Shown: positions 17,503-26,559, numbered from the stretch's first letter. The stretch is DNA of 64,000 nt from Hyphococcus sp. (GCA_028289605.1 JANQON010000009.1:62001-126000); one strand, 5' to 3'. Numbers and translations: made by a program. The notes: a model not told the origin generated them from the letters alone.

Positions 17503-18524
17503 TATCCGCCTTGCTGTCGGCGTTCGCGTTCGATCCGGCGCCAGGCGGCGACGTTTCTTTCGTGTTCGCGGTTCGTCTTGGCGAAAACGTGGCCGCCGGT
17601 TCCGTCGGCGACAAAAAAGAGATCGTCCGTATCCGCTGGATTGAGAACGGCGGCGATGGAGGCCGCGCCGGGGTTGGCGATCGGCGTCGGCGGCAAGCCG
17701 CGAATGATATAGGTGTTGTAAGGCGTTTCCCCGCGCAGCTCGCTTCGGCGCAGGCCCCGTCCGAGCGGCTCGCCCTTGGTCAGCCCGTAGATGATGGTGG
17801 GATCGGATTCCAGCCGCATGCCCCTTTTCAACCGATTGACAAAGACCGCGGCGACGCGCGGGCGCTCATCGGCGACGGCGGTTTCTTTCTCGACGATGGA
17901 GGCGAGAATAATCGCCTCTTCCGGCGTCGATATGGGAAGCTCGGTGGCGCGCAGGTCCCACAATTCCTCAATGAGGTCGGCTTGCGCTTTCATCATCCGT
18001 TCGATCATTTCATCGCGGGTCTGTCCGCGATTGAACGCGTATGTCTCCGGCAACAGCGCGCCTTCGTCCGGTTCCAGAGAGATGTCGCCGACAAGGACGT
18101 CATCGGCGGCGACGAGTTTCAAGATCTGCGCCGTCGTCAGCCCTTCCGGCAGGGTGAGCTGATGCAGGATGCTCTTGCCTTCGATGAGGATGTCGATGAT
18201 GTCGAGCGTGCTGGCGCCGGCAGGGATAGCGTATTCGCCGGCCTTGAGTTCGTTCTCGGACTGGCGAATGCGCACCACGGCGATGAACAGTTCAGCGTAC
18301 CGAATAACGCCGGCGTCATGCAGGCTATGGGCGATCGCGGAGACCGAACTGCCCTGGGCCAACAGGACCGTTTGATCCTCCGTCGCGGGCCCCGGTCGGC
18401 TGGCTTCCTTGTAACCAAGGTACCCGCCGACGCCGAGGGCGCCGGCCGCCAACACCGTCAGGCCCGCCACGAACAGAAGAAATGACTTAACGGCGCCGCC
18501 GCGCTGACCGCTGCTAGTCGTCAC
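17502..18524 (-). CDS. mltG: Endolytic murein transglycosylase MltG
   Basis: 340 residues. One membrane helix near residues 13-36 anchors the protein, with the rest in the periplasm. A LysM-like segment (residues ~50-100) precedes the YceG/MltG domain. The catalytic Glu lies in ILASIVEKE; MRLESDPTIIYGL and PTPIANPGAASI are the other hallmark blocks. MltG cuts nascent glycan strands and helps set their length. The start is GTG. It lies between fabF and yicC, as in many alphaproteobacteria. Confidence 0.95.
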   Translation of the reverse strand: MTTSSGQRGGAVKSFLLFVAGLTVLAAGALGVGGYLGYKEASRPGPATEDQTVLLAQGSSVSAIAHSLHDAGVIRYAELFIAVVRIRQSENELKAGEYAIPAGASTLDIIDILIEGKSILHQLTLPEGLTTAQILKLVAADDVLVGDISLEPDEGALLPETYAFNRGQTRDEMIERMMKAQADLIEELWDLRATELPISTPEEAIILASIVEKETAVADERPRVAAVFVNRLKRGMRLESDPTIIYGLTKGEPLGRGLRRSELRGETPYNTYIIRGLPPTPIANPGAASIAAVLNPADTDDLFFVADGTGGHVFAKTNREHERNVAAWRRIERERRQQGG

Positions 18525-18577
18525 AATCGAAAAACCCCTTCGCCTGGATTCTGTCGCCAGAACACCTCACCGGCATA

Positions 18578-19864
18578 TTAGCCGTCAACGCGGCGCATAA
18601 CCAGAGAGGCGTTAGTGCCCCCAAATCCGAACGAATTGGACAGAACCACATCGATTGGTTTCTCCACAGGCGCATTGGCGCAGAGGTTTATGGGGCTTTC
18701 AACCGAAGGATTGTCGAGATTCAAGGTCGGCGGCGCTGTGTTGTGGCGCATGGCCAGCAGGCAGAATATGGCCTCCACCGCGCCCGCCGCCCCGAGCAGA
18801 TGGCCGATGGACGATTTCGTGGACGACATCAACAGCCCGTCCGCCGCATCGCCAAAAAGCCGTTCGACGGCGCCCAGTTCGATCTCGTCGCCGACGGGCG
18901 TCGAGGTCCCGTGCGCGTTCACATAGTCTACGTCTTTCGGCGCGAGACCCGCACGCTTGAGCGCCATCTGCATGGAGCGATAGCCGCCATTGCCGTCTTC
19001 CGCCGGCGCCGTGATGTGATAGGCGTCGCCTGACAAGCCGTAGCCAACCACTTCTCCGTAGATTGTCGCGCCGCGCGCTTTGGCCCGTTCGTATTCCTCC
19101 AACACGAGGAAGCCGGCGCCCTCTCCCATCAGGAAACCGTCCCGGTCTTTGTCGTAAGGACGCGACGCTTTTTCCGGAGTGTCGTTGAAGTGGGTCGTCA
19201 ACGCTTTGCAGGCGTTGAACCCGGCGATGCCGATCGGGCAGACGGCCGCTTCGGCGCCGCCCGCGAGCATGATGTCCGCATCATCGAGCGCAATCAGGCG
19301 CGCCGCATCACCAATCGCATGAGCCCCAGACGAACAGGCCGTGACGACCGCGTGGTTCGGCCCTTTCAATCCCAACCGGATCGACACCTGGCCCGACACG
19401 AGATTGATGAGATTGCCGGCAATAAAGAACGGCGAAACCCGGCGCGGTCCTTTTTCGTTCAAAACAAGAGTTTGTTCCTCAATGCCCTGAAGACCGCCGA
19501 TCCCGGAGCCGGTCATGACGCCGAACCGTTCGCGCTCCTCGTCAGTTTTGAGTTCGATGCCGGCGTCGTCATACGCCATCTGCGCCGCGGCGATGCCGTA
19601 GATGATAAAGTCGCCCATGCGCTTTTGTTCGCGGGGTTCGACCCAGGCGTCCGGATCAAAGGCGGCGTCGCCCGCCGCTTCGCCGCCGCCGGAACCATCG
19701 ACTTTCGGCACCTCGGCGGCGATCCGGCACGCCATCGCCGACGCGTCGAATCTTTCGATCCAACCTGCGCCGGACTCGCAACCGACGAGACGGCGCCAGA
19801 CCGCATCGACGCCAAAGCCGAGCGGCGAAACAATCCCCATCCCGGTGACGACGACGCGACGCAT
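18578..19864 (-). CDS. fabF: Beta-ketoacyl-ACP synthase II (KAS II)
   Basis: 428 residues. It condenses malonyl-ACP with acyl-ACP to elongate fatty acids. The Cys-His-His triad is complete: Cys in VTACSSGAHAIG, His in NAHGTSTPVGD and His in SSIGHLLGAAGAVEA. The glycine-rich end NSFGFGGTNASL is present. The ATG at 19864 has CGGAG at suitable spacing and matches the family start (MRRVVVTG); a TTG eight codons upstream is less likely. Residues ~60-80 hold a small extra Gly/Ala/Asp-rich loop. It follows acpP by 91 bp. Confidence 0.97.
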   Translation of the reverse strand: MRRVVVTGMGIVSPLGFGVDAVWRRLVGCESGAGWIERFDASAMACRIAAEVPKVDGSGGGEAAGDAAFDPDAWVEPREQKRMGDFIIYGIAAAQMAYDDAGIELKTDEERERFGVMTGSGIGGLQGIEEQTLVLNEKGPRRVSPFFIAGNLINLVSGQVSIRLGLKGPNHAVVTACSSGAHAIGDAARLIALDDADIMLAGGAEAAVCPIGIAGFNACKALTTHFNDTPEKASRPYDKDRDGFLMGEGAGFLVLEEYERAKARGATIYGEVVGYGLSGDAYHITAPAEDGNGGYRSMQMALKRAGLAPKDVDYVNAHGTSTPVGDEIELGAVERLFGDAADGLLMSSTKSSIGHLLGAAGAVEAIFCLLAMRHNTAPPTLNLDNPSVESPINLCANAPVEKPIDVVLSNSFGFGGTNASLVMRRVDG

Positions 19865-19955
19865 ATACAGCGCTCCGTTTTGCGCCAACGCGCCGGCGCA
19901 GCCTCATGCAGCGGCTGCTGCGGCGAGACCCGTCGGCCGGCGCATACCTTTCGGA

Positions 19956-20195
19956 CTAGTTGGCTTTTTGTTCCTCGATGAACTTGATGGCGTCGCCGAC
20001 GGTCTGGATGGTTTCCGCAGCATCGTCAGGAATCTCTACGTCGAACTCCTCTTCGAACGCCATGACGAGTTCCACGATGTCCAGGCTGTCCGCGCCGAGA
20101 TCGTCGATAAAGCTCGCTTTTGGCTCGACCTTCGCCATGTCGACATCGAGGTGCTCGACGACAATTTTTTTCACGCGTTCTGCAAGTTCAGACAT
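19956..20195 (-). CDS. acpP: Acyl carrier protein
   Basis: 79 residues. Ser37 in [12 protein letters not shown] is the 4'-phosphopantetheine attachment site. The four-helix acidic pattern and ending [11 protein letters not shown] are standard. AAGGAG lies well placed before the ATG. It carries growing acyl chains among FabD, FabG, FabF and FabH. A TTGACA (minus strand, 20242-20247) about 50 bp upstream suggests a separate promoter, usual for this abundant protein. Confidence 0.98.
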   Translation of the reverse strand: MSELAERVKKIVVEHLDVDMAKVEPKASFIDDLGADSLDIVELVMAFEEEFDVEIPDDAAETIQTVGDAIKFIEEQKAN

Positions 20196-20241
20196 CCAGG
20201 GCTCCTTATTTAATCCATTGTTTTTGTGGCGGGGGCGCTGC

Positions 20242-20247
20242 TGTCAA
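20242..20247 (-). promoter_or_regulatory. Possible -35 element of an acpP promoter
   Basis: A consensus TTGACA on the minus strand. No good -10 follows: the 17-bp position reads AAAACA. The gap between fabG and acpP is 139 bp, enough for a promoter. Reported as a partial match only. Confidence 0.35.
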
Positions 20248-20334
20248 CGCCGATGTAACACGGGTTTCGGGGCGCATTACGGCAAATTGATTAATGTTGC
20301 AACGCCGGAGGCCCGCCGGAATATAGGCGTTAGG

Positions 20335-21072
20335 CTAGATCATCGCCATACCGCCGTTCACGTGCAAAGTCTGGCCGGTGACGTAGTTGGCCGCATCCGA
20401 CGCCAGATAAAGCGCCGCGGCGGCGATATCGGCGGGCTCTCCCATCCGTCCGGCGGGGATTTTGCTCAAAATCGCCTCCCGCTGCTGGTCGTTGAGGGCG
20501 TCGGTCATGGCCGTGGCGATAAAGCCGGGGGCGATGCAGTTCACCGTCACGTTCCGGCTCGCGACCTCGGCGGCGAGCGACTTGGTCATGCCGATCATGC
20601 CGGCTTTGGAGGCGGCGTAATTGGCCTGCCCGGGATTGCCGGTCACGCCGACAATCGAGGTCACGCCGATAATCCGCCCGAAGCGTTGCTTGGTCATCGC
20701 GCGCAGGCTCGCCTTGGCCAGCCGGAAATACGCCGTCAGATTGATCTTGATGACGTCATCCCACATGTCGGGTTTCATCATCATCATCAGCGTGTCGCGA
20801 GTGACGCCGGCGTTCGACACCACAATGTCGAGCCCGCCCATGGCTTCGCCGGCCTGTTTGGGCAGCTTATCCACAGCGTCGAGCTCGGAGAGATTGCAGG
20901 GCGTAATATGGACCCTGTCCTTCAACTCGCCCGCAAGCGCCTCCAGTTTCTCCACGCGGGTGCCGGAAATCGCGACAGATGCGCCGGATGCGTGCATGGC
21001 TTTGGCGACGGCCGCGCCGATGCCGCCGGTCGCGCCGGTCACGAGCGCGCGCTTTTCAGTGAGATCAAACAT
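20335..21072 (-). CDS. fabG: 3-oxoacyl-ACP reductase
   Basis: 245 residues, SDR family. The NADPH-binding TGATGGIGAAVA is near residue 14. NNAG is replaced by SNAGVTRDTLMM, normal for FabG. The catalytic Ser-Tyr-Lys are in ITSIVGVTGNPGQANYAASK. The Thr/Met-rich active-site loop and ending VNGGMAMI are standard. It reduces beta-ketoacyl-ACP in elongation. The ATG at 21072 follows AGGGAG; a long in-frame upstream extension is an artefact of the DUF2332 gene on the same strand. Confidence 0.97.
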   Translation of the reverse strand: MFDLTEKRALVTGATGGIGAAVAKAMHASGASVAISGTRVEKLEALAGELKDRVHITPCNLSELDAVDKLPKQAGEAMGGLDIVVSNAGVTRDTLMMMMKPDMWDDVIKINLTAYFRLAKASLRAMTKQRFGRIIGVTSIVGVTGNPGQANYAASKAGMIGMTKSLAAEVASRNVTVNCIAPGFIATAMTDALNDQQREAILSKIPAGRMGEPADIAAAALYLASDAANYVTGQTLHVNGGMAMI

Positions 21073-21121
21073 GTAAGCTCCCTTCTTTTGGGCTGGTTGA
21101 TGCAGCCAATCCGCGGACGGT

Positions 21122-22168
21122 TCAACCCATCCATTCAATCCATTGGCCGTGCGACTGGGCTTTGGCGAGGCGGCGACGCTCCCCGCCGGGCCATGTCGTG
21201 AGATCCAGATTGAATTGAATGGAATCAAACGTTTCTTCAGGCTCGAACTGGACAAAGGCGAAAGGCGCGTCCTCGCACGCGCGCGCGCCCGTCCGTTCGA
21301 CGATCGTTTCCAACGCCGCGCGTTTATCGCCGTCGAGATAGACGGCGAAAACCGAGGTGAACACGACGCAAACGGCGCCGCTGCGCGGGATCGCCCGCGC
21401 GCTGAGCCAGTCGATAGCGTCCGCCCGGTCGACGGACGCATCGGCGGCGGTCGCCGACGCCAGGGCCGACTGAAACGTTTCCCGGCGATCGCTGTGCTCC
21501 GGCCAGATATAGGAAAGCGCCATATCTCTTTGTTCAGGATCGGAAAAATCCAGCGGATTGCGGTCGCATCCAAATCGACCGCGGATGTCCAGGGGTTCCG
21601 CTAGCGGCGGCGGAGAGCCGCGCCATTCCGACGACAATCGGACGGGCCCGTCGCCCCACGAAAAACGCCCGTAATCGACCCGGCATCGGTCCGGCGCCAG
21701 CAACAGCCCGCCGCTTGCGCCAAGCTCGAATAGATCGATCGGCAGATCGAACCGGCGGCTCACTTCCGAAAACGCCGGAAGCAACACCGCAATCCTGTTG
21801 ATTTCGTTGGTCTGCGGCGGACGGCTGATGAACAGGCGGAATACGGCTTCCTCCGCTTCGGCCAGTGCGGCGAAAGCGCCAAGCGCCTCAGTCGGGGAAA
21901 ACGCCCGCAGGCCGCGCAGATGGGGCGAAAACGCTCCGGCGCGTCCTTTGATGTGAAGATATTGCGCCGCGCCCGCGACCCTTAGGGCCAAGGCGGCTTT
22001 CCCCGGATCTTCGTCAAACCCGTCCACCATCTTGGCGAGCGGGCCCGCTTCCCTCAGGCATAGCGCAGCCGTGTCAATAACCGACGACGTCAGGTCCGCG
22101 CCGAGGCTTCGGCACAAGTCAGACTGGCGTTCGAAAGCCGCCGCGATCTCCGCCGTGGACGCCGTCAT
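21122..22168 (-). CDS. DUF2332 family protein inside the fab operon
   Basis: 348 residues. The blocks IDLFELGASGGLLLAPDRCR (glycine-rich, resembling a degenerate nucleotide or SAM site), RFGCDRNPLDFSDPEQRDMA, LSYIWPEHSDRRETF and a C-terminal FVQFEPEE are diagnostic of DUF2332. The biochemical role of this family is unknown. The ATG lies 5 nt after the fabD stop and fabG begins 49 nt after this stop, so the three are very likely one transcript. No signal peptide. It is not part of the usual fabD-fabG pair. Confidence 0.82.
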   Translation of the reverse strand: MTASTAEIAAAFERQSDLCRSLGADLTSSVIDTAALCLREAGPLAKMVDGFDEDPGKAALALRVAGAAQYLHIKGRAGAFSPHLRGLRAFSPTEALGAFAALAEAEEAVFRLFISRPPQTNEINRIAVLLPAFSEVSRRFDLPIDLFELGASGGLLLAPDRCRVDYGRFSWGDGPVRLSSEWRGSPPPLAEPLDIRGRFGCDRNPLDFSDPEQRDMALSYIWPEHSDRRETFQSALASATAADASVDRADAIDWLSARAIPRSGAVCVVFTSVFAVYLDGDKRAALETIVERTGARACEDAPFAFVQFEPEETFDSIQFNLDLTTWPGGERRRLAKAQSHGQWIEWMG

Positions 22169-22173
22169 GCCGG

Positions 22174-23109
22174 TCAGGCGTTTGCAAACGCATCGATATC
22201 CGCGGGCTCGCCGACATTCATGGTCTGCGCGCCTTTCGATATGCGTTTCACAAGCCCGCTCAGGACTTTCCCCGCGCCGACTTCGACGAAGCGCTCGCAA
22301 CCGGCGCCGGCCATCTTGGAAACGGATTCCGTCCAGCGGACGCGGCCTGTGACCTGTTTCACGAGCAAGTCCCGGATCTCATCGGGACTTTCCACCCTGT
22401 CCGCCGTCACATTGGCGATCAGCGCCGTCGCCGGCGCGGAAATGCTGGCTTCGCCGAGCGCTTCGGCCATGCGCTCAGCCGCCGGCGCCATGAGCGAGGA
22501 GTGAAACGGCGCCGAAACCGGCAACAATTTAGCGATCTTGGCGCCGAAGTCTTTGGCGCCGGCGCAGACCGCCTCAACCCGCGCCTTGTCGCCGGAGATC
22601 ACCACCTGCCCCGGCGCATTATCATTGGCGATCTCGCAGACCCCGCCCCCGGGCGCAGCGTCGATCGCCTTTTGCGCGCCGTCGAGATCGACGCCGATCA
22701 AGGCGGCCATTCCACCCTCGCCGACCGGAACCGCCGCCTGCATCGCCTCGCCCCGAATGCGCAAGAGCCGGGCGGTGTCAGCCAGACTGATCGATTTCGC
22801 GGCGCACAGGGCGGAATATTCGCCGAGCGAATGGCCCGCGACAAACATGGCGTCCGCCGTGTTGACGCCTGCTTCTTTTTCGAGAACGCGCATCGCCGCC
22901 ACCGAATGCGCCATCAGGGCGGGCTGGGTATTCGCGGTCAGGGTCAGCTCTTCCATGGGCCCCTCCCACATCATCGCCGAAAGCTTTTGACCGAGCGCCT
23001 CGTCCACCTCCTGGAAAACCTCCCTTGCCGCGGGAAAAGCCTCCGCCAGCGCCTTGCCCATGCCCACCGCCTGGCTGCCCTGGCCGGGAAATATGAATGC
23101 GCGCGTCAT
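22174..23109 (-). CDS. fabD: Malonyl-CoA:ACP transacylase
   Basis: 311 residues. It loads malonyl units onto ACP. FPGQGSQ is at the N-terminus, the nucleophile Ser in GHSLGEYSALCA, the active-site His in PVSAPFHSSLM, and the C-terminal VEVGAGKVLSGL is present. Two ATGs lie close together; the second (23109) was chosen because AGGAG would be only 1 nt from the first. First gene of the fatty-acid operon, divergent from rpsF. Confidence 0.97.
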   Translation of the reverse strand: MTRAFIFPGQGSQAVGMGKALAEAFPAAREVFQEVDEALGQKLSAMMWEGPMEELTLTANTQPALMAHSVAAMRVLEKEAGVNTADAMFVAGHSLGEYSALCAAKSISLADTARLLRIRGEAMQAAVPVGEGGMAALIGVDLDGAQKAIDAAPGGGVCEIANDNAPGQVVISGDKARVEAVCAGAKDFGAKIAKLLPVSAPFHSSLMAPAAERMAEALGEASISAPATALIANVTADRVESPDEIRDLLVKQVTGRVRWTESVSKMAGAGCERFVEVGAGKVLSGLVKRISKGAQTMNVGEPADIDAFANA

Positions 23110-23190
23110 GGTCATCTCCTTTTTTGGGGGTGGATTAACTATGGCGGCGTCTGAGGGCAAGGCGGGACCATGTTTCGTCCCTCATTTCTC

Positions 23191-23319
23191 CCGCTCATCC
23201 CGGCGCAGGCGCGAAGGCGCGCTGATTTTCAACTGACCGCTTCGCGGTCGGACCGGGACCTCGCGAAACTTGCTCCGAAATACGCCGCGAGAGATCCCGG
23301 CCTGCGCCGGGATGAGCGG
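23191..23319. repeat. Palindromic repeat, family A copy 5 (degenerate left arm)
   Basis: The left arm CCGCTCATCCCGGCGCAGG and right arm CCTGCGCCGGGATGAGCGG are close inverted copies, with related core bases (CCGGCGCAGG in place of CCCGCNNANG). About 90 bp lie between, longer than in other copies. It sits in the 410-bp gap between the divergent fabD and rpsF genes. Confidence 0.75.
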
Positions 23320-23352
23320 GGGAGAAATGAAACAAAGCCGCACGCCTTGCCC

Positions 23353-23381
23353 TTGCAAACCCCGCCCGGCTCCGCTATCCC
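23353..23381 (+). promoter_or_regulatory. Candidate rpsF operon promoter
   Basis: TTGCAA (23353-23358), a 17-bp spacer and TATCCC (23376-23381) match the loose alphaproteobacterial housekeeping pattern. It is ~140 bp upstream of the rpsF start and would give a leader containing the hairpin at 23465-23488. Confidence 0.4.
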
Positions 23382-23464
23382 CCCGCCTTCGCGAGCGACG
23401 GTCGCGGCGCGCCGGCGAGGCCGGTTCAAGGGGTGGTCCCTTAGCGTCAGCGAGCCGAAGGCCA

Positions 23465-23488
23465 GCGGAAACGCCAGCGAGTTTCCGC
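23465..23488 (+). promoter_or_regulatory. Leader hairpin upstream of rpsF
   Basis: GCGGAAAC and GTTTCCGC form a perfect 8-bp stem around an 8-nt loop GCCAGCGA. It ends 31 nt before the rpsF ATG. In several bacteria the S6:S18 complex represses its own mRNA by binding a hairpin in this position; whether this one is such a site is inference. Confidence 0.4.
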
Positions 23489-23519
23489 AAGTCTCCGTCG
23501 CCATAAAGGAGCTGGCTTC

Positions 23520-23870
23520 ATGCCGTATTACGAGCATGTCTTCATCGCGCGTCAGGACATTTCCCCGGCGCAGGTTGAAGGCCTTACCGAAACCCTCGCC
23601 AAGATCGTCACCGACAATGGCGGCAAGATTGAGAAGTCCGAGTATTGGGGCCTTCGCAATCTGCAATACAAAATCAACAAGAACCGCAAGGGCCACTACA
23701 GCCTGTTCAATATCGACGGACCGGCCGCCGCCGTGCAGGAGCTTGAGCGTCAGGAAAAAATCAATGACGACGTGTTGCGCGCCCTGACCATCCGCGTAGA
23801 GGAACTGAACCCCGAACCGTCGCCGGTTCTTTCGCGCCGCGATCGCGGCGACCGCGACAAGCGCCGCTAG
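23520..23870 (+). CDS. rpsF: 30S ribosomal protein S6
   Basis: 116 residues. The start ([20 protein letters not shown]) and the blocks [18 protein letters not shown] and [20 protein letters not shown] are standard S6. The tail is basic ([11 protein letters not shown]), as often in alphaproteobacteria. AAAGGAG precedes the ATG. First gene of rpsF-rpsR-rplI; S6 pairs with S18 on the small-subunit platform. Confidence 0.98.
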   Translation: MPYYEHVFIARQDISPAQVEGLTETLAKIVTDNGGKIEKSEYWGLRNLQYKINKNRKGHYSLFNIDGPAAAVQELERQEKINDDVLRALTIRVEELNPEPSPVLSRRDRGDRDKRR

Positions 23871-23888
23871 GAAAGAGGAAACCACATC

Positions 23889-24113
23889 ATGGCCAAACCG
23901 TTTTTCCGGCGCCGCAAAACCTGCCCGTTTTCCGGGGACGACGCGCCGACCATTGACTACAAAGACCCTAAACTCTTGCAGCGTTACGTTTCCGAACGCG
24001 GCAAGATTGTGCCGTCGCGTATTTCCGCCGTTTCGCAAAAGAAGCAACGCGAATTGGCGCGCGCAATTAAACGCGCGCGTTTCCTCGCGCTTCTTCCCTA
24101 CGTGTCGGAGTAA
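23889..24113 (+). CDS. rpsR: 30S ribosomal protein S18
   Basis: 74 residues, normal length. [14 protein letters not shown] opens the protein, and the RNA-binding core has [39 protein letters not shown] and [12 protein letters not shown]. It begins 18 nt after rpsF, with GGAAACC tract upstream. It binds 16S rRNA together with S6. Confidence 0.98.
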   Translation: MAKPFFRRRKTCPFSGDDAPTIDYKDPKLLQRYVSERGKIVPSRISAVSQKKQRELARAIKRARFLALLPYVSE

Positions 24114-24118
24114 GCGCC

Positions 24119-24748
24119 ATGGAAGTCATTCTTCTCGAACGGGTCGAAAATCTTGGTCAAATGGGCGACGTTGTCAGCGTCAAGTCAGGATATGCGCGGA
24201 ACTATCTGTTGCCGCAACAAAAAGCCCTGCGCGCGAACGACGCCAACAAAAAGATCTTTGAAAACCAGCGCGCCGAACTTGAGGCGCGCAGTCTTGAGCG
24301 CAAAAACGACGCTGAATCAGCTGCAGAAAAACTGAACGGCCGGGCGTTTGTCGTTATTCGCCAAGCCTCTGAAGCCGGCGCCCTCTATGGTTCCGTAACA
24401 ACGCGGGACATTGCAGAAGCAGCGTCGGAAGACGGCGTCAAAATCGAACGCGCCCAGGTGCGCATCGACAAGCCGCTGAAAACAATCGGCATCTTTTCCG
24501 TTCGCGTAGCGCTGCATCCCGATGTCAGCGCGACAATCGACGTCAATATCGCTCGTTCGGAAGACGAAGCCGAACGTCAGGCGCGCGGCGAGAACGTTCT
24601 CGCTCAGGAAACAGACACTGAAGAGCAAGCCGAAGCCGAAAGCGAAAGCGAAAGCGGCGAGTCTCAGGCGGAGTTTTTTGATCCTGAAGCGCAAACGGCT
24701 GTCGCGCCGCAACAAGACGGCGAAGACGCCAACGAAGACAAAGAGTAG
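24119..24748 (+). CDS. rplI: 50S ribosomal protein L9 with acidic C-terminal extension
   Basis: 209 residues. The N-domain ([39 protein letters not shown]) and the C-domain ([20 protein letters not shown]) are standard. Typical L9 is about 150 residues; here about 55 extra residues follow, rich in Glu, Ala, Gln and Asp, and are probably disordered. Extensions of this kind occur in other alphaproteobacteria. It starts 5 nt after rpsR and is followed by a strong terminator. Confidence 0.97.
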   Translation: MEVILLERVENLGQMGDVVSVKSGYARNYLLPQQKALRANDANKKIFENQRAELEARSLERKNDAESAAEKLNGRAFVVIRQASEAGALYGSVTTRDIAEAASEDGVKIERAQVRIDKPLKTIGIFSVRVALHPDVSATIDVNIARSEDEAERQARGENVLAQETDTEEQAEAESESESGESQAEFFDPEAQTAVAPQQDGEDANEDKE

Positions 24749-24807
24749 TCCGCATCGCACCGCGCCAATTTACACACGGGCGCACGCAGTGCGGGGAAAA
24801 GTTTTGG

Positions 24808-24839
24808 CGCCGGCTGGCTTTCCAGCCGGCGTTTTCTTT
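24808..24839 (+). terminator. Intrinsic terminator between rplI and dnaB
   Basis: CGCCGGCTGG and CCAGCCGGCG form a perfect 10-bp stem with a 4-nt loop CTTT, followed by TTTTCTTT. It ends only 16 nt before the dnaB ATG, leaving no room for a promoter after it. Confidence 0.93.
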
Positions 24840-24855
24840 GATTTAAACGAGCGCT

Positions 24856-26337
24856 ATGGCTGACGGCTCGAACACATCAGACGGATTTCATCAGGACACG
24901 GAAGAAAAGCTTCCGATTAGCCTCGATGCGGAACAGGCTATTCTGGGCTCGATCCTGTTCGACAACGAGATCATGGTGCGCGCCACGCAGTTTCTGAAGG
25001 GCGAGCACTTCTTCGATCCCGTGCACGGGATGATCTATGATGCGGCGAAATCGCTGATAGACGGCGGGCGCCTCGCCTCGCCGGTCGCGCTCGATACTTA
25101 TCTCGCCAGCTCGCCCGGCTATATCGAAGCCGGCGGGCGCAAATATCTCGAACAACTCGCCGCCAACGTGCCGTCGACCACAGGCGCCATTGATTACGCG
25201 CGCATCGTCTTTGATTTATCGACCTGCCGCGGGCTGATGTCGCTGGGCGGTGAGATGGTCGACCGCGCCAAGCATTCCTCGCTGGACGACACGCCGGTGC
25301 GTCAACTCGAAGACGCCGAACAAGCGCTCTACAAACTTGCGGAAACCGGAAAATACGGCGGCGGTTTTCAGTCGTTCAGTCAATCTCTCGCCGAGTCGAT
25401 CGAACTCGCCGACGCCGCATTTCGGCGCGGCGGCGGCCTCGCCGGCATTTCCACGGGCCTGCGCGATCTCGACCGACAGCTGGGCGGCCTGCACCCCTCC
25501 GACCTCATCATTCTCGCGGGGCGCCCGTCCATGGGTAAGTCGTCCCTGGGCGTGAATATCGGCGTTAACGCCGCCAAAGCCTTCGCCGCCGAACGTCAAC
25601 CGGACGGATCGATGAAGACCATGTCCGGCGGCATGGTCGGTCTGTTTTCGCTGGAAATGTCGGCCGAACAAATTGCAACCAGGATCATTTCCGACTTCGC
25701 GCGGGTGCCCTCGGAAAAAATCCGGCGCGGCGAAATCGAGCAATCCGATTTTGACGAAATCTATCACGCCTCGCGCGAGCTTGAACAACTGCCGCTGTTC
25801 ATTGACGACACGGGCGGTCTGTCGATCGCTCAGGTCGCCGCGCGCGCGCGACGGCTGAAACGACAACACGGTCTCGATCTTCTGATCATCGACTACATCC
25901 AATTGCTGACCGGGTCCGGCAAGCGCAACGACAATCGCGTTCAGGAAATCACCGAAATCTCGCAGGGGCTCAAAGCGCTGGCGAAAGAGCTGAACGTGCC
26001 GATCATCGGTCTCGCGCAGCTCTCGCGCCAGGTCGAGCAGCGAGACGACAAGCGCCCGCAGCTGGCGGACCTCAGGGAGTCGGGTTCTATCGAGCAGGAC
26101 GCCGATGTCGTTCTCTTTGTCTTCCGGGAAAAATACTATCTCAGCCGCGCCGAACCGCGCGAAGGCACCGAAGAGCACGCCAAATGGATGGCGCGCCTGA
26201 CCGAAGTCGGCGACACGGCCGAAGTCATCATCGGCAAGCAACGCCACGGCCCCATCGGCAAGGTCGATCTGCACTTCGAGGAAAAATTCACGAAATTCTC
26301 CAACCTCGCGGCGGATCGATATTCGCGGGAAGACTGA
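24856..26337 (+). CDS. dnaB: Replicative DNA helicase DnaB
   Basis: 493 residues. DnaB is the hexameric 5'-3' helicase of the replication fork. The N-terminal domain (LDAEQAILGSILFDNEIM) is followed by the linker and the RecA-like domain with Walker A AGRPSMGKSS, Walker B LLIIDYIQLL and the arginine-finger region FREKYY. No intein is present. A weak ribosome-binding site and a terminator 16 nt upstream are unusual. It is followed, after a repeat-rich gap, by alr. Identification is secure. Confidence 0.97.
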   Translation: MADGSNTSDGFHQDTEEKLPISLDAEQAILGSILFDNEIMVRATQFLKGEHFFDPVHGMIYDAAKSLIDGGRLASPVALDTYLASSPGYIEAGGRKYLEQLAANVPSTTGAIDYARIVFDLSTCRGLMSLGGEMVDRAKHSSLDDTPVRQLEDAEQALYKLAETGKYGGGFQSFSQSLAESIELADAAFRRGGGLAGISTGLRDLDRQLGGLHPSDLIILAGRPSMGKSSLGVNIGVNAAKAFAAERQPDGSMKTMSGGMVGLFSLEMSAEQIATRIISDFARVPSEKIRRGEIEQSDFDEIYHASRELEQLPLFIDDTGGLSIAQVAARARRLKRQHGLDLLIIDYIQLLTGSGKRNDNRVQEITEISQGLKALAKELNVPIIGLAQLSRQVEQRDDKRPQLADLRESGSIEQDADVVLFVFREKYYLSRAEPREGTEEHAKWMARLTEVGDTAEVIIGKQRHGPIGKVDLHFEEKFTKFSNLAADRYSRED

Positions 26338-26352
26338 GGCGGTCGCGGCGAG

Positions 26353-26483
26353 ATTCTCCTCGTGCGGCCATCCTTCGAGGCAAACACTGCGTGTTTGCAC
26401 CTCAGGATGAGGCGAGAGCAAGCGGCGTTGATGAAATTCCTCATCCTGAGGCGCCGCGCAGCGGCCTCGAAGGACGAGGAATT
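26353..26483. repeat. Palindromic repeat pair, family B copy 1
   Basis: Two related elements face each other. One reads CTCCTCGTGCGGCCATCC, then TTCGAGG, then an inner hairpin CAAACAC/GTGTTTG and CCTCAGGATGAGG. The other reads CCTCATCCTGAGG, then an inner hairpin GCCGCGCAGCGGC and CTCGAAGGACGAGG. The motif CTCATCCTGAGG...CGAAGGACGAG is a common intergenic palindrome in alphaproteobacteria. It lies just after dnaB. Confidence 0.8.
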
Positions 26484-26559
26484 TCGACTAACCGCAAATG
26501 CAAATAGCCCGAACAACCGGGCATTTCCGCCTTAAAGCGAAGCACTAGCCTGCACCTTC

